NCBI RefSeq assembly: GCF_008831285.2
Contig: NC_045149.1
Coordinates: 18,119,035 to 18,183,034, forward strand
Length of the DNA: 64,000 bases
Direction: 5' to 3'
DNA from: Nymphaea colorata
Taxonomy: Eukaryota > Streptophyta > Magnoliopsida > Nymphaeales > Nymphaeaceae
In this document: positions 1 to 12,392 of the stretch, piece by piece
Layout: each line of letters opens with the position of its first letter
Position numbering within the stretch: position 1 is the first letter of the stretch
Program-made: the position numbers and the translations under genes
The notes under the pieces: generated by a model
What the model was told of the DNA's origin: nothing
Database searches by the model: none
Seen by the model: the letters and a program-made list of their open reading frames with translations, nothing else

Positions 1-3000
1 TCCAAGGAAGGTATTACAGGGGGTTTTGGCCTACGCGTGACAGTCATCTTCAGTCCCTCAGTAGTATGAATGGTTGCCCCAGTTGTCATCTCCACCTGCA
101 TGGAACAGAACGGTCATATACCTGGAATAGGTACATGGAAGGAATTTCAAGCAAATGATGTTATTACAGGAGGTGCTCCAGGGGCCATCTCGAAGTTGAA
201 TCTCCGCACGAGCATGGCAACAGCTACAATGACCTGGAATTAAGAAGAACTCACGATGAAGTCATGAATCGTCTCTACTTACCAGATGATTGTCAGGGAC
301 TAGGCACTTGTGCAGCAAATAAACTAGTCTCAATCTTCACTAGCATGGGTCCCCATCCAAATTTCAGTTTGACTATTTAATGATGCTTGATGTGATGGAT
401 ATTACTTCAGGGTTATACCTCATATGATGCAAAGACATCTCCGATGCACTTGCGTTGGCCTCCACCAAAAGGCAAATAACTGAACAAAAAGACTCCGTTA
501 GCATGATATATTAAACCCTGATATTCTATTGGCATATCAGAACATCATGTAGGCATAACCACAGAACACATACTACCACCCAAAAGTAGATTTGTTGTTT
601 CCTTTTGAAGATCGATATCTTTTCAATTAAATCATTGGTTTTCCAGTACTACAGAAAATTACTGAAAGTGACTGTCTGATGCAGACATGTAGACAGGAAG
701 AGAGAGAAAGAGAGGGAGGTGTAAATGAATACATGAAACACTATTTTTTCCGGTAAACTTTAAAAGTTATAGTCAGGCTATTGTTCTCTTGTTCTCTCGA
801 ATCAATGGAGTAAGACATCAATCTTTCATTAGAAAAAAATTTGAAGACACGACTATGACCAAAAAAATTGATATTTTGATCTACATATCTTGTAAAGCAT
901 TTCTAGATAATAGTATTTATAGTCATCATTGCCTAGCTTTGCAATGATCTATAGTTGCAAAAAGAGGAAGCAACCTGAAGTTTTGATTGACCTCATTTGG
1001 ATTTGGACCATCAAGAGGCCATCGTTCAGGATTGAACTTCTCCGCTTCAATCCAAATATGAGGAGAACGATGAAGATTCCAAACAGAAATGAAGATGTCC
1101 TCCCCCCTGCCAACAAGAATGAACAAATACATGAAGCAATCAAACACAAGATGAACAATGTAGGTATCAATGGTTGAATAAGTATTCAACTAACTACATA
1201 CACTACATTTTCCTTGTTAAACAAGAGGTGTTTTCTTTCCGTTCTCTTTATCTGGAATCCATTCATTCCAAAGCATAGGCTGCTAGCATGCTTTGTTCTC
1301 AATGCAAGCCTTTCACAGTCAGTTGTTGCTAATTATTCACGTCAACATCAATTCTCCTTACAAAATTTCTAGTCAACTTGCTAGAGTGAAGAGGCCTTGA
1401 ATGCAGCCAAACACTTTTCGACCAGATAGCAAATTCTACGAAGTACTAGCATAAGCTTAGATACTTAACAAACAAGGTTGACAATGTTTATTAAAGAAGC
1501 ATGGTTCAAGTTGTCATTTCCTAAAATGTACAATAAAAAAATAACAGCATGAAAGGTGCCCTGCCAACCAGGTAGGTGAACAAGCATACTTTATGAAATT
1601 TTTCTATTTTGTTCAAAGGCAGCTCATATCATGTGCAGATTTTACTACAGTTTGTAGATGTTGTTTAGCTGACATATCGTCCAGGCTGTCCAGCCAAATA
1701 TGTTTATAACCTCCACAAAAGATTTTTATCATTTTTTATAAATGTTCAATCTACGCATTTCAGAAGAATACCAGCAATACATTATCAATGGTGCAATTAA
1801 TAACTAAAAATTTTTGCTCTGCAGATAATGAATGCTAAATGATTTGCAGATTCTGTTCACAACCAACCTCTTGATTTGATAGTCTCCAATTTCATCATCC
1901 TCAAGTGTACGACGTATCAACACTGGTGGCTGTGGATACAGTCTCATCGACTACAGGACCAAGCAAAAAAGTGTCAGGTCAAAGCACACAAGTGATAAGT
2001 ACAGTTTTGCTACATCCCAGAAATATAACCTCATTGACAACTCGAGTTGTATACTTCAGGTTTTGAATGTCTTCTATAGTTGGAAAGCGATCCCCCAATA
2101 CACAGTCGACCTGCAGGTCAGAATGCACAACTGAAAAATATCAGAAAAAGAAAATCACAAATAGCAGGGAAGATAAATGAGTGGATTCAACTCATCTCTA
2201 CACTACATCCCAATTGCATAACCGTGTTTAGGGAAATAAAATAACTAACCTCAGTCTGAAGCTTGGTCATGACATTAGGCTCCTGTAGATATGAAAAAGT
2301 GCCAAATTATCAAAAACATAAATTTGGTTTCCATTGCTTATATGCATGTCTACGTGCCAATTGTATGTAGGTCATAAAATACATACTGTTGACAAGTTGC
2401 ATGTGTTATTCAACTTCAAGATTGAAAAGGCTTTAGCTTTTCACAGTTCAATAAACAAAGCACTTAGTTCTGTCTAGCTTACTGTTCACTTTATCGTAAT
2501 TCTCCTTCAATGTACTCTTTTCAATTTCCTAGTTCATTTCTATGTTCTTGTTATGGTTCCTGTATCTTGAAATAATATATTTCCTCACAACTACTTCCTA
2601 GTCAGGCACCTATATGTAAGTCCCAATATGTAACAATACAAGCATCAGTGCTATAGACAGACATGGTTAGGTCACAATCTACAGTTGTACAATGGGACAA
2701 CTTAATTTTTTAGTCCAAAAAAATTATGAAAAAAAACCTAAATAAGTTCATTATTTTACTTCTTAATAACACAGGCCTGTTCCCAAACTTGAGGAGAGGA
2801 AAACTACTCACACAGGTACGTGACATTTGTGCAAGTACCCATGTTAGTACACGGGTACATGGGTACAGCTGGATATAGCTGCATTTTAAAACTTAAATTT
2901 ATGTTTTAAATTTATGTTTTCAAACTTTACCTTTGCAGATTTGATTTTTCCCTTCCACCTATATTTTATATTTTCTACCCTTTTTCTTTAGTTTTGATCA

Positions 3001-3014
3001 TTTTTGTAAACTAC

Positions 3015-3045
<31 letters not shown>

Positions 3046-5589
3046 TCCATACCCCAGTAGTACCTATAATTTTCAACAATGGTGTGCCCATATCTGCACT
3101 GCCGTACCCATACCAGCACCCATGTGATAACACCAATCTATAACATAAAAAGCTCAGAAATTGGCTACAAGATAATTGCAAAAGGTCTTCGGATCCATTC
3201 AAAGGCTCAACTACAATTAAGATCACAGTTTGTAACAGACATCCTATTGTGAAGCTATTTCTTGTCCATCATGCACGAGAAATTAAGTTTAAAAACTTAA
3301 AGCTAAGTTTGATAAGTTTGGCTGTAGTCTGCTTTACTTGTATGAAAGCTTCCAGAAAACCTCTTCCAGACAATAAGAACAAGAATGCACAATAAAGGGA
3401 AAGTTTACTTTAGATAGAAGATAAAATGTCCAAGTCAAGACTGCAGCGGATGTCTCATGCCCAGCAATAAGCATGGTCATCAAGTCATCACGAAGTTGCT
3501 TGCTGGAGACCTACACATGATGGCACAGTGAGCTCTATTCAAAACATGGTAAGATAAACACGAAGACAACTTAAGCAGAGGATAATCATACATCATCTCC
3601 CGATGCCAATAGGAAATGCAGAATGCTAGGGTCCTGTTCATTCATGTACTCCTCGTGGAACTCTTTCTCCTCATTTTCTACCATTCTCTAGGAATATACA
3701 AAAAGCAAAAAGCCAATGCAGTAGGCATGAATTCAATGGTTTAGTACTTATAAAGGAGCTTCCAACTCAACCAGGGGAATTTTATATTCAAAAGAATCTT
3801 TATGTTACCTTGCATATAGCAATAAGGTCATCAAGAGTGTCATTTATCAATGCGAGTGCTGCTGTAACCTTCCTAAGATAAGGTGACACGTCTTTCCATA
3901 TTGGTATTTTCCAATATGGTACAACAGCAATGCTTCGTTTCTCTGCTTCACGTAAAACAGTATAAACTGCCTGAACACACAAAGTACAGGATGAGTCCAT
4001 CAGAACTGAAAGTGCAAAGGACGAAAACTGAGCATAAGTACAGTGTAGGTTACCGTGAAGGAAAAATTACCTCCACAATCCCAGTATCATTAGTTAAAGA
4101 ATCAAAGTCATAATTAAACACCGCCTTCCCAATGATATCTAGCGTTAACCTGGAGAAAAGTGATTCCATTTCTGCATCCTCTCCATCTTGAGCAGCAGCA
4201 TCTAGCTTCTGACAGAGCCTGTCTGAAGCTTGTGCAAAAAGGCCGATCATTGCTTCGACATACTACTCATGCCAGAGAAAAATAATGATCTTAAGAAGAA
4301 ACATAAATTGATTATTTATGCTACATTACTATGTAAATTTCTTCCCCAGCAAATGCATGAAGAAACTCCCAAAAGAAACAACAGAACAGGAATAAATTTC
4401 CCAAACAACCTTCTTATGCAATGCTGGGACAATTGCCCGTCTTCTAACCCGCCATATCTCTCCATCAGCTGGTATTAGCCCTTTACCCATGACAAAGTCA
4501 AGAATCTCTCCCAATATACCCTGAACAACTGTTCGTTTTTCAGCAAAACAAGTAGTTCACGATCAAAGGAAGTTCTTAATGAAAAAAGGGCAAACACACT
4601 AAATCTGCTACCTTCGAGTAAGCCTTGGCATTATCCCGCAATATATGTTTAGCAATGGCAGGGTCAGAGACTATTATAAATGACTGCAGGAGAAAAAAAA
4701 ATAAGAATCAAAACAATCACTTAACCAAGTCCTTTAACCAAATGACTAAATGAAAAAGAATCGGAAAAGCTATACAATATAGAGAAGGAGCACGCACCTT
4801 GGGACCAAACACCAATCTGAAAATCCCACCATAAGTCAGAAACAATGTATAAAGAGGAATAAAGAACGGCTGATTCCTAATGCTCTGGACCGATCCTCGT
4901 GCCTCCGGTATTCCAGAATCGTCGTCAATGAGCTTCAATACAACATCCCCTAGAAAACGGCCAGGGCCGCCAAATTTCTCCAGCGTCTTCCTCAACTCCG
5001 AAAACCGCCTTTCCCCACCAAATCCAAACAGAAACACTTCAATCGTGATTCACACAAAAGGAAAATAACCCCATAAAAGTAGAGATTATTATAGCAATAA
5101 AGAGACACTCCTAGAGCCCAAAACCATTTCCAACAATCCAAACAGAAACTACCCGACTGAGAATACACAAAAAGATGGCCGGGAAGCAGATCCTTAACGG
5201 TCCAAACAGAACAAGTTCAACCCACATTCCATCATAATAACCAAAAAGGAACCACTCTTCCTTGGGAATATCTATAAAGTAACGCTTTTTGCCAATCACC
5301 ACCATCAAGCCCAAGGAAGAAAAGGGTACCTCGATTTCCGGACGGTGAACTCGCCGGAGGCAATCCGAGAGGACAGATCCTCCCAGCGTCTTTCCTCTAA
5401 CAACCGATCCACGCGCTTCACGCCACCGTCGCTCTTCTGCGGTCTCCCATTAGAGGAGCAGACCACGGGCACCGAGTTCTGCTTACAGCCACTTCTCGGC
5501 AGCGAACTGAAACGACATTTCGATGGTTTGGACGAGAGGTAGTTCGGGAGAGAGGAAAGTTGCAAGGTGGATAAGGTGGAGGCAGCCAT
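1..5589 (-). CDS. LUT5: CYP97A-type cytochrome P450, carotene beta-ring hydroxylase (LUT5-like), 3' end cut by the window
   Basis: Plastid P450 that by family knowledge hydroxylates the beta ring of alpha-carotene on the way to lutein. Exons in gene order: 5589-5330, 5008-4798, 4683-4612, 4520-4410, 4262-4071, 3970-3809, 3687-3592, 3510-3409, 2282-2250 (33-nt microexon), 2110-2030, 1950-1868, 1106-975, 479-419, 233-168, 95-1. All introns are GT-AG and the frame is kept through 1757 nt (about 585 codons). Visible motifs: Ser-rich N-terminus fitting a chloroplast transit peptide; [21 protein letters not shown]-helix AGHETS (384-389); K-helix ExxR at 440-443; heme loop [10 protein letters not shown] with Cys523; C-terminal [17 protein letters not shown], close to CYP97A and unlike CYP97B/C. 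The start Met leads into a plausible transit peptide. The exon-2 acceptor (5008/5009) is set only by frame and is the weakest junction. The last codons lie beyond base 1. No disabling mutation seen. Confidence 0.95.
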
Positions 5590-5944
5590 GGCGGGGAACC
5601 CCCAGCAGGCTCTGCCGTCACTTCAGATCAGCCCTCGTGTTCGCGCGCTCGCTCTCCGTTTCTCTAACGTTCCCTTTGCCTTATCTCCCTCCCTTTAGCG
5701 TCTGCTTAAAAGAATGCACCGACCGTGGTTTCGGTTCGGGTCGATGAGTCTTCACTATCGGATTCCGAAGGACAAATTGCCGGACCGGGTCGTGGCAACT
5801 GGATCCCTCCATTTCAAGTTTTAAGATTTTCCATTTTAAAATAAGATTTTCTAATTCATAACACCCAAAAAATTCACTTCGAATGAAATTTTATAGAAAT
5901 ATCAACTGACTGTACATGAATAAGACGTACCATTTTCGATTTAT

Positions 5945-6140
5945 GAAATGCTTATACATTCAAATTTCAATTTGCATTCAAATATAACTAAAGAAAACCT
6001 CACTCCATATCAGGATCCGGTTTTCACATTCACAACTCAACCGCTATCGAAATCCAACTTTGATTTTTCATATCTAGATCCGACGTCCAAATATGCAAAC
6101 AAACCTGGACTAGATTATGATATTCTAAGGACTATCCGTC
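5945..6140. repeat. Old dispersed repeat, copy A
   Basis: Diverged copy of the sequence at about 7115-7310, recognisable by shared blocks in the same order (runs like CAGGATCC, AACCTGGAC and TCAAACC at similar spacing). An open frame of 147 codons runs through it (5948-6391), but it is low-complexity and resembles no protein family. No termini were defined. Confidence 0.45.
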
Positions 6141-6732
6141 AAACCGTATGGCTATTGTGTGATGGGGGAGCAGGTAATCTCCTCTCCGAATGCCTTGATA
6201 CATTTTTTTCATCGTCACAGCCATCTGTATTCATCATCTCATCTATTTATACATACATGTTCATAAGCTGGAAATGGATCTGTCTTATTTGGATATATAA
6301 TCCGTTCAAAACGGACCTTGCATTTGAACCATCAAAGCAGAAAACAGATAAATCGCTTGGAACCAGTTCAGATCCAAAACAAGATCCATAACTCCTCTCC
6401 TGATTTATTTCTTTGTTCTGTTCCAAGTTCACTTAAATCAAAAGTTTCAGCCCAATAAATTGATCAACTTATCGAAATAACTCATTTTTTCTTACACGAA
6501 CTAAAAAGATGTGCTATTACTGTTCCGAATGATTGGCAAGTGATAATGCCAATTGAAGTTGACCTATAGATTAGTAAATATAGGAAGTAGATTCATTTTA
6601 CTACAAAGTGGCCTCCATGTCCTCTTAGCCATCTTCCAATTGAGTATTCATTTGGCCCCATGCTCGAAAAGAATTTCTTGATTTCTAAAGTTCGAACAAA
6701 GTTTTCTAATCTTTTGGTTCTCTCACTAAGTC

Positions 6733-6968
6733 TGGGCACTGGGTGGGGACGTTGGTGGGTACCAAGTACCCGGCTAGACTCTGGCTCGGGCCCCAAAAAA
6801 ATGGCACCAAGCCAACCCGATAATTTATCGAGTCAATTCGAGTGGACCTGATATTTTTTAAATATTTAATTTATTAATTTTTATATATAATTATAATATT
6901 TTATTATGATTTATTATATTTATATTAAAATATATTTTTTAATTTAATCGGGCCAAGCCCATGCCCAA
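6733..6968. repeat. GC-capped, AT-cored dispersed element (copy 1)
   Basis: GC-rich left cap (about 6733-6822, rich in GGGCCC and CACCAAGCC words), an almost pure AT core (6850-6945), then a right cap beginning TTTAATCGGGCC. The ends are imperfectly inverted: TGGGCACTGGG on the left, and the right end read on the minus strand is TGGGCATGGGC. The same architecture and cap words recur at 42944-43276 and 49013-49314. No clear target-site duplication here. Probably a decayed non-autonomous DNA transposon. Confidence 0.45.
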
Positions 6969-7114
6969 GTAACAAGACTTATATCCTACCACCCAAACAA
7001 AAGCAGAAGCTCCAAGCATACGTGGGTTGAACTGGTGTTGCGCCACATAACCACGTCGACATTCTCATCAAATTTCAGGTTAACATCAATATTCAAACAA
7101 GATATACAATTTAC

Positions 7115-7515
7115 TATATCAAATGTTCATATATTCCAATTCCAATTTGGATTCAATTATAAATAAGAAAATCTATATCATATTAAAATTTGGTTTTCAA
7201 ATTTACATCAAACTTTAATTTACATCAGGATCCAGCTTCTAAATAATCAACCAAATCTGGACAGCATTATCATATGTTAATGACTTGCTTTCAAACCCTG
7301 TGGATATTAGATACATGATATTTACCTGAATCAGAATTTAAATCTAAATCTGATTGGATATTTATTCAAAACCAAATCCAAATCCAAATATAATTATATG
7401 TCATTTCCTAAATCCTAATTTCAGCTGATTTCTTAATTGCATGCTATATGTATAGTTTTTAAAGTGGTTCAATCCAATATCTGATCTGAATCCAATCAAT
7501 TTAACAACATCCCCT
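7115..7515. repeat. Dispersed repeat rich in ATCTGAAT-type words, copy B
   Basis: Matches the sequence at about 43690-44042 over most of its length (for example GATATTTATTCAAA, then ATGTCATTTC, then GATTTCTTAAT in the same order). It ends near CAACATCCCCTA, which resembles the CATCCCTA-type ends of plant hAT elements. Its left part also matches copy A. No coding capacity. Confidence 0.45.
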
Positions 7516-7935
7516 ACACGATTATATTGCAAAGGCCAGCACAATGTGGTTAAGTTAACATGGGGCAACATAAATATAAACAACATTAATTTTTATAATC
7601 TTCAAAAATGAATCAGGGAACAATATTTAGGTATTAAGCATGATAGTGATGTTAGTAATGTTCTTGAAAGAACAACTGAAAATGTAGCCTTCATTTGAAG
7701 GGTTCAAGACTTGTAAAAGTATGCGACTTCCAAATCTGCAAGTCATGCATAATGGTTAGCATGAAGAAGAACCAACACGACTTATAACGTGAGACCCAGA
7801 GTCTAAAGATTCAATTTATATGTTGCAAGCAGTTTGACTTGTCTTTTAATTACTTTGATTGCAAGGTTTAGAAAGCCAAAATCACCCCCGATTAGTAACA
7901 TTACAAATTAACACATATAAATTAAGATATAGACT

Positions 7936-7976
<41 letters not shown>
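7936..7976. repeat. (TA)n microsatellite with one interruption
   Basis: About 40 bp of alternating T and A with a single G interruption, in the LUT5/ANK intergenic region. Confidence 0.9.
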
Positions 7977-7999
7977 GTAAGGATGAATGTGCACACACA

Positions 8000-10900
8000 T
8001 ACACATACATATGTGAGTGTTAATCATATTATTAGTTTTTTAAATTATTGATTATTGTTTCTTCATATAAAGCAAAAAAGCAAAAAAGCAAAAGAGCAAC
8101 TCAACAGAGGGATGAATGTTGGATATCAATCAACACACATAAACGAAACGAAGGATAATTGTAAGGATTATTTGGTTGGTCGACATATGTCAATAAGAAA
8201 TTTTAGACATTATAACTGTCTTAATGCAAATATCTGTTAAGTGATTGTATTTTGAGATATTACGTCATTTTATATCGTATGTGATATTTTATAATGTATA
8301 GATACTTGTACGTAATTACAGACTCTTTGATGGGTTGAATCTGTAATTAATCTTGATACAAAAAGATAGTGGTCTTTGGAGTCGTGCAAACATTAGTTTC
8401 TAGGGTTATTTCTTTTTCATTTGAGAGAGACCGTACGTGTGCCGCATAGACATAATAGCGAAATTCAGGTACTTTTCTACTATAATTAAAGTTTTGATTG
8501 AATGTTTGATTGAATGATTTAAAATGAACATAATAGCATATTTGTTTTTGTGTAGATACAGGTCGAAAATAACGACATCGCGAATCAACTAAATTATATT
8601 TAATTGACGTCCCAACTAGCCCTTTACCTATTTTTTTCCGTTAAAATAAGTACATGAAAGAAGAGGCGGAGGGGCCGGACAACTGAATATATGCATCTTT
8701 GTTTAATACCAACATCGGTACAGAGCATAACGAAGTTTCCTGTCTTTTCTCCTTTAAAATAAAGGAACCGATCAAGGAATAGATCCATAGATCCCTACTC
8801 CTAAGCCCTAACCTTAGCCTACCGGCCCTACGCTCATTATGTTTTTTGACCGGCGGTCTAATTGTCCGAACCACGCTTCATGGTACGGCCCCTCAAAATT
8901 TCAAGATTCGAACCTTTTGCAAATTCCACATTCGATACCAGTTTTTGGAAATCTCTAGTTCAGATCCTAGATTACGTTTCATAACGCTAAAAGGGGGTGA
9001 ATAGAAATGGGGGAGTGAGTCGGCTTCAAAGAGCCTAACATATTTAATCAGAACAGCACATCTTTAGTTTGATTTTGATCGGCATTGTGCCTTTATGTCT
9101 ATAATGGTAAGTGTGATACCTAAATTGACAGTATACCATTGTCACTATTGATAGTTGATGTAACTTGAAGAGTAAAAAAGGCAGTAACGAAGCTAAATAT
9201 AAGGCTGATGAGCTCAATTGCTCATATCAATTATTTAATATATATATATATATATATGCCTTACAATGCTTTAAAAAAATGAAAATTTCTACAATAACTT
9301 CCTTTAACCAAAAATCTATGATTGATTTCGTCATTGAAAAAGGGTCTTCCCATTCTTTTTCTAAATTATACGTTGTAATCTTCTTGTTCATAAATAAAGA
9401 AAGAGAACCACTCAATCAGATGACAATTCATGAAAGTCTGCCCGACACTAAAATATTAAAGGCCGCCATCGCGAAAAATGGAAAGTAGAAGGGCCTCTAA
9501 ATGAAAATAAATTTCGTGTAATTTTGTGCTTGGGAGTTGGGGGAGCGAAAGTAAAGGAAAGAGTACGAAGGTACGACTGTTGCAATGGTGGCTGGCTCTT
9601 GGAGCCATGCGGAGAAAGAGACATGGTGAAGGGGGCGGGACCAGCCTACCCATCCGTACCTACACATTGTATATATATATATCTATATATAGACCACTGA
9701 GATTCATGTCTGTCCTCTCCATGTTTCTCTCTCTAGAGCTCACGTGCAGATGTAAGATCTTGCATGGCTCATTCTCATTTCATTCGTTTCAAACTTCAAA
9801 TGCGAAACAAAAATGGAGTCCCATCCCCGTCACTCTCTCGAATTATTATATACAGAGAAGAACTATGGATGCAAAGCATCTTACACAGAGAGACCCCTCA
9901 AAACAAATAAACCCAGTTGGTACATGCAAAAGAAGAGTGAAAAACTATACGGCAAGCATCAAAAGCCAGCCTCCTTGATATCGACTGTCACCCACGACTC
10001 TTCCCACAAAAACTTTGAATGTCTTCACTGTGACTGATATGATGATATACACAGTGCTCTACTGCCATCTACAAGGCCATTGCCTCCTAATCCTTCTGCG
10101 CCACCCATGGCTATCTGTTGTCACCTGCAGTGTACTGCAATCTCCTATTCTTTGGCTCAGCCCGAAAACCACGGCGTCCTGTGCTTCCCGAATTGGCTAA
10201 CAATGCTCTTCCATGCTTTAGCCACCACCCTGCGCTGGAAAAGCAGGTGAAAGTCATCTTCAGCATTTATCTTTATGAATCTGTCCAAGGTGGGAAGACT
10301 ATTGCCGCAGGCTAAGTACGTAAACCAGTTCGCCCGAGCGGAAGGAAGGAAATTCTGCCCTTCACTACTCGAGTAAACTCCGAGTAAATGGTGAAACCTC
10401 AGCGGAGCCGTTGGGTGGGCAACTGCCCACCCTAGCTTACATCTCAAAAAATTTATTATGATAATAAACTCACGGCCACTGCTTTGTAGCCTATCATATA
10501 CTCAACCCATTACGATAATTAGATAGATCAATGCCTTTTACCTAAAATTTTCTTTCTGATTCCACTATTTTTTTTTTTCTGAAACCCATTTCAGAAGAAT
10601 CTTCACTTCATTTTCAAGCTGCCGCTTATACCATACCAATAATGACTTTTGAAACTGCAAAATAGGAAGTTTTTTAGTTTCATGAAAATCTCCCATAGTA
10701 TGGATTTTATTATAGTCTACTTTTATATTATGTTGTGTTTGGATAACAAAATTAAATGTTGTGATAGCCTTTTTTTTTGGTAGTTTTTTAGTTTGTGTAT
10801 TTGCATAGCAAGACGAACACGAACACGATGTTTTGTTGGTGAAAGACAGTTATTTAAAGCCTTTCAAGAACAAGTTTTATCACAAACCCAACTTTTAACG

Positions 10901-11229
10901 GTCAACTCAAACATACCTTTAAAGCGCAGTTATGAACATAAAACAATCGCTTTCCATCTAAAACCAAGGGTGCAGTCAATCGGGGTAGGCAGGGGCCTTA
11001 GCCCCTTCTCAAAAAAAGAAAATTAAAATTTTACATGTAAATTAAAAAAAATATTTATCCTATTATATAAAAAGTTTAAAAAAATATATTTCAGTCTTGA
11101 TAAAATTTTAAAATTATAATTCAAAAATTTATCATTATGCTCTTGTCTAAAACTATATTTAAGAGTACTTAGTTAGAGATTTATTCAAACCTTTGTTAGT
11201 TTCCACTACAAAGGAAAGGCAATAGAGGT
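8000..11229. other. Intergenic DNA without recognised genes
   Basis: Both strands were read. Open frames here (e.g. 9526-9978 plus, 10157-10447 minus) are short, show no known motif and no codon-level conservation I can recognise. A small (TA)n tract lies at 9239-9257 and a GTGGGCAACTGCCCAC palindrome at 10417-10432 (see separate entry). Nothing else can be supported. Confidence 0.6.
10398..10470. repeat. Repeat end with GTGGGCAACTGCCCAC palindrome
   Basis: Reads CAGCGGAGCC, a short gap, GGTGGGCAACTGCCCACC, then TAG and an A/T-rich stretch. The same order (AGC[G/A]G[C/T]AGCC, GTGGGCANTTGCCCAC, ACTAG, AT-rich) occurs at 55075-55265, and related words occur near 63165-63235. Likely fragments of a common dispersed element; no complete copy was delimited here. 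Confidence 0.4.
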
Positions 11230-11781
11230 AGGGCTGTACATTAGCCGAGTCCAGCTGGAGCATGGCCAGCTCGAGCTCTACTCGGCCCAAAAAAACTCAA
11301 GCTCGAGTTCGAGTCGATCTACTTATAGCAAGCTTGAGCTCAACTGGACTATACAGAATCGAGCTCGAGCTGGATTCGTTTAACCTATTTAACTTATTTA
11401 GGTGCTAACTCGTTTAGTGTTAACTCGTGCAAACATTGACTCGTTTAACTCGTGTAAGCGTTTAATTCGTGTAAGCATTTAATTCGTGTAAATGTTAACT
11501 CATGTAACTTGTGAAAATTTGTTTTTGCCCTAAAAGTTAAAATGAGCGATTCGGTGAACCAGTTTTAGCAATATTATATAGAGTGCCGGTTTACGAGTCG
11601 AGTCGAGTATAAACAAGTCAAGCTCCTGAAACTCGAACTCAACTTGTTTATCATTTCAAATAACTTTGTAAGCTCAATTCAACTCGTTTATAAACGGGTC
11701 AAGCATGAGTCGAGGTTTTTCCAGCGAGTTCGAGTCGAGCCCGAGTGAGCTCAGCTTGTTGCGCAACCCTTGAATGGAGGT
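11222..11781. mobile_element. Probable hAT-type non-autonomous element full of TCGAGCTCGA-like words
   Basis: The body (about 11230-11773) consists largely of variants of TCGAGCTCGAGT. The ends form an imperfect inverted repeat: left AGGGCTGTACATTAGCCGAG, and the right end on the minus strand AGGGTTGCGCAACAAGCTGA. Flanks are ATAGAGGT on the left and ATGGAGGT on the right, a 7-of-8 match fitting the 8-bp target duplication of hAT elements. There is no transposase frame. The exact end bases are uncertain by 2-3 nt. Confidence 0.5.
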
Positions 11782-12204
11782 CTATGTGTAGGTTCTCGTT
11801 ATTTAATAATTTGAAATAATATCGTATGCATGCAAAATGAACACCTTACTCGTTCACTGAATGGTTCCTTCAACCTTGCTGCTGACCACGTAACAGTGGT
11901 TCCTTTAGTAGAAGGTGTTTCCTGAAGCCCAATTGTGTGAAAATCTCTGTGTTCATCTCTTAGGCAGTTAGACAACTGCAACAACTTCCTTTTTTTTTTC
12001 TTTTTCCTCATTAAAAGCTGCATTTAATAAAAAGATAGTCAAAAGGAAGTTGTCCTCTCCTTTCGCGTTTCATGGTTGACTTTTTAAAAATATTTTATAT
12101 TGATCCATTTAAGTCAACGCACGATTTTTTGGCTGAGTCACCAGCCCAGCCTGGCCCAGGTCTGATGTGAGCGCCTCATGTAATTTTGAAGTCGTGTCGC
12201 GTTT

Positions 12205-12392
12205 CAATAATTCATTGTGTTGTCGAACCGAGTCGAGTTTAAACGAGTTGGGTTTTTGCAATTCAAACTCGACTCATTTAACATTTCAAACATATATTTG
12301 AACTTGAGCTCAACTTGTTCGAGTTCCAATTGAGTTTGAACGTCGAGTTTGAACTGAACTCGAGCTACCTAGACTCATTGTGCAGCCCTAGC
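12205..12392. mobile_element. Fragment of a hAT-type element related to 11230-11773
   Basis: Degenerate CGAGTTCGAG-type words run up to a terminal TGCAGCCCTA. Read on the minus strand this end is TAGGGCTGCACAATGAG, very close to the left end of the 11230 element. No matching opposite end or target duplication was found, so it is called a truncated copy. Confidence 0.4.

Noticed and set aside
5948-6391. 147-codon open frame
   Set aside because: Low-complexity, no recognisable family, and the DNA matches a non-coding repeat copy at 7.1 kb.
10157-10447. 96-codon minus-strand frame with some protein-like stretches
   Set aside because: No known motif, ends abruptly, lies next to a dispersed repeat end, and no splice-compatible continuation was found.
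11222-12392. CRISPR-like or satellite array from repeated TCGAG words
   Set aside because: The words are degenerate and irregularly spaced, with no constant repeat/spacer pattern. Transposon termini explain the structure better.
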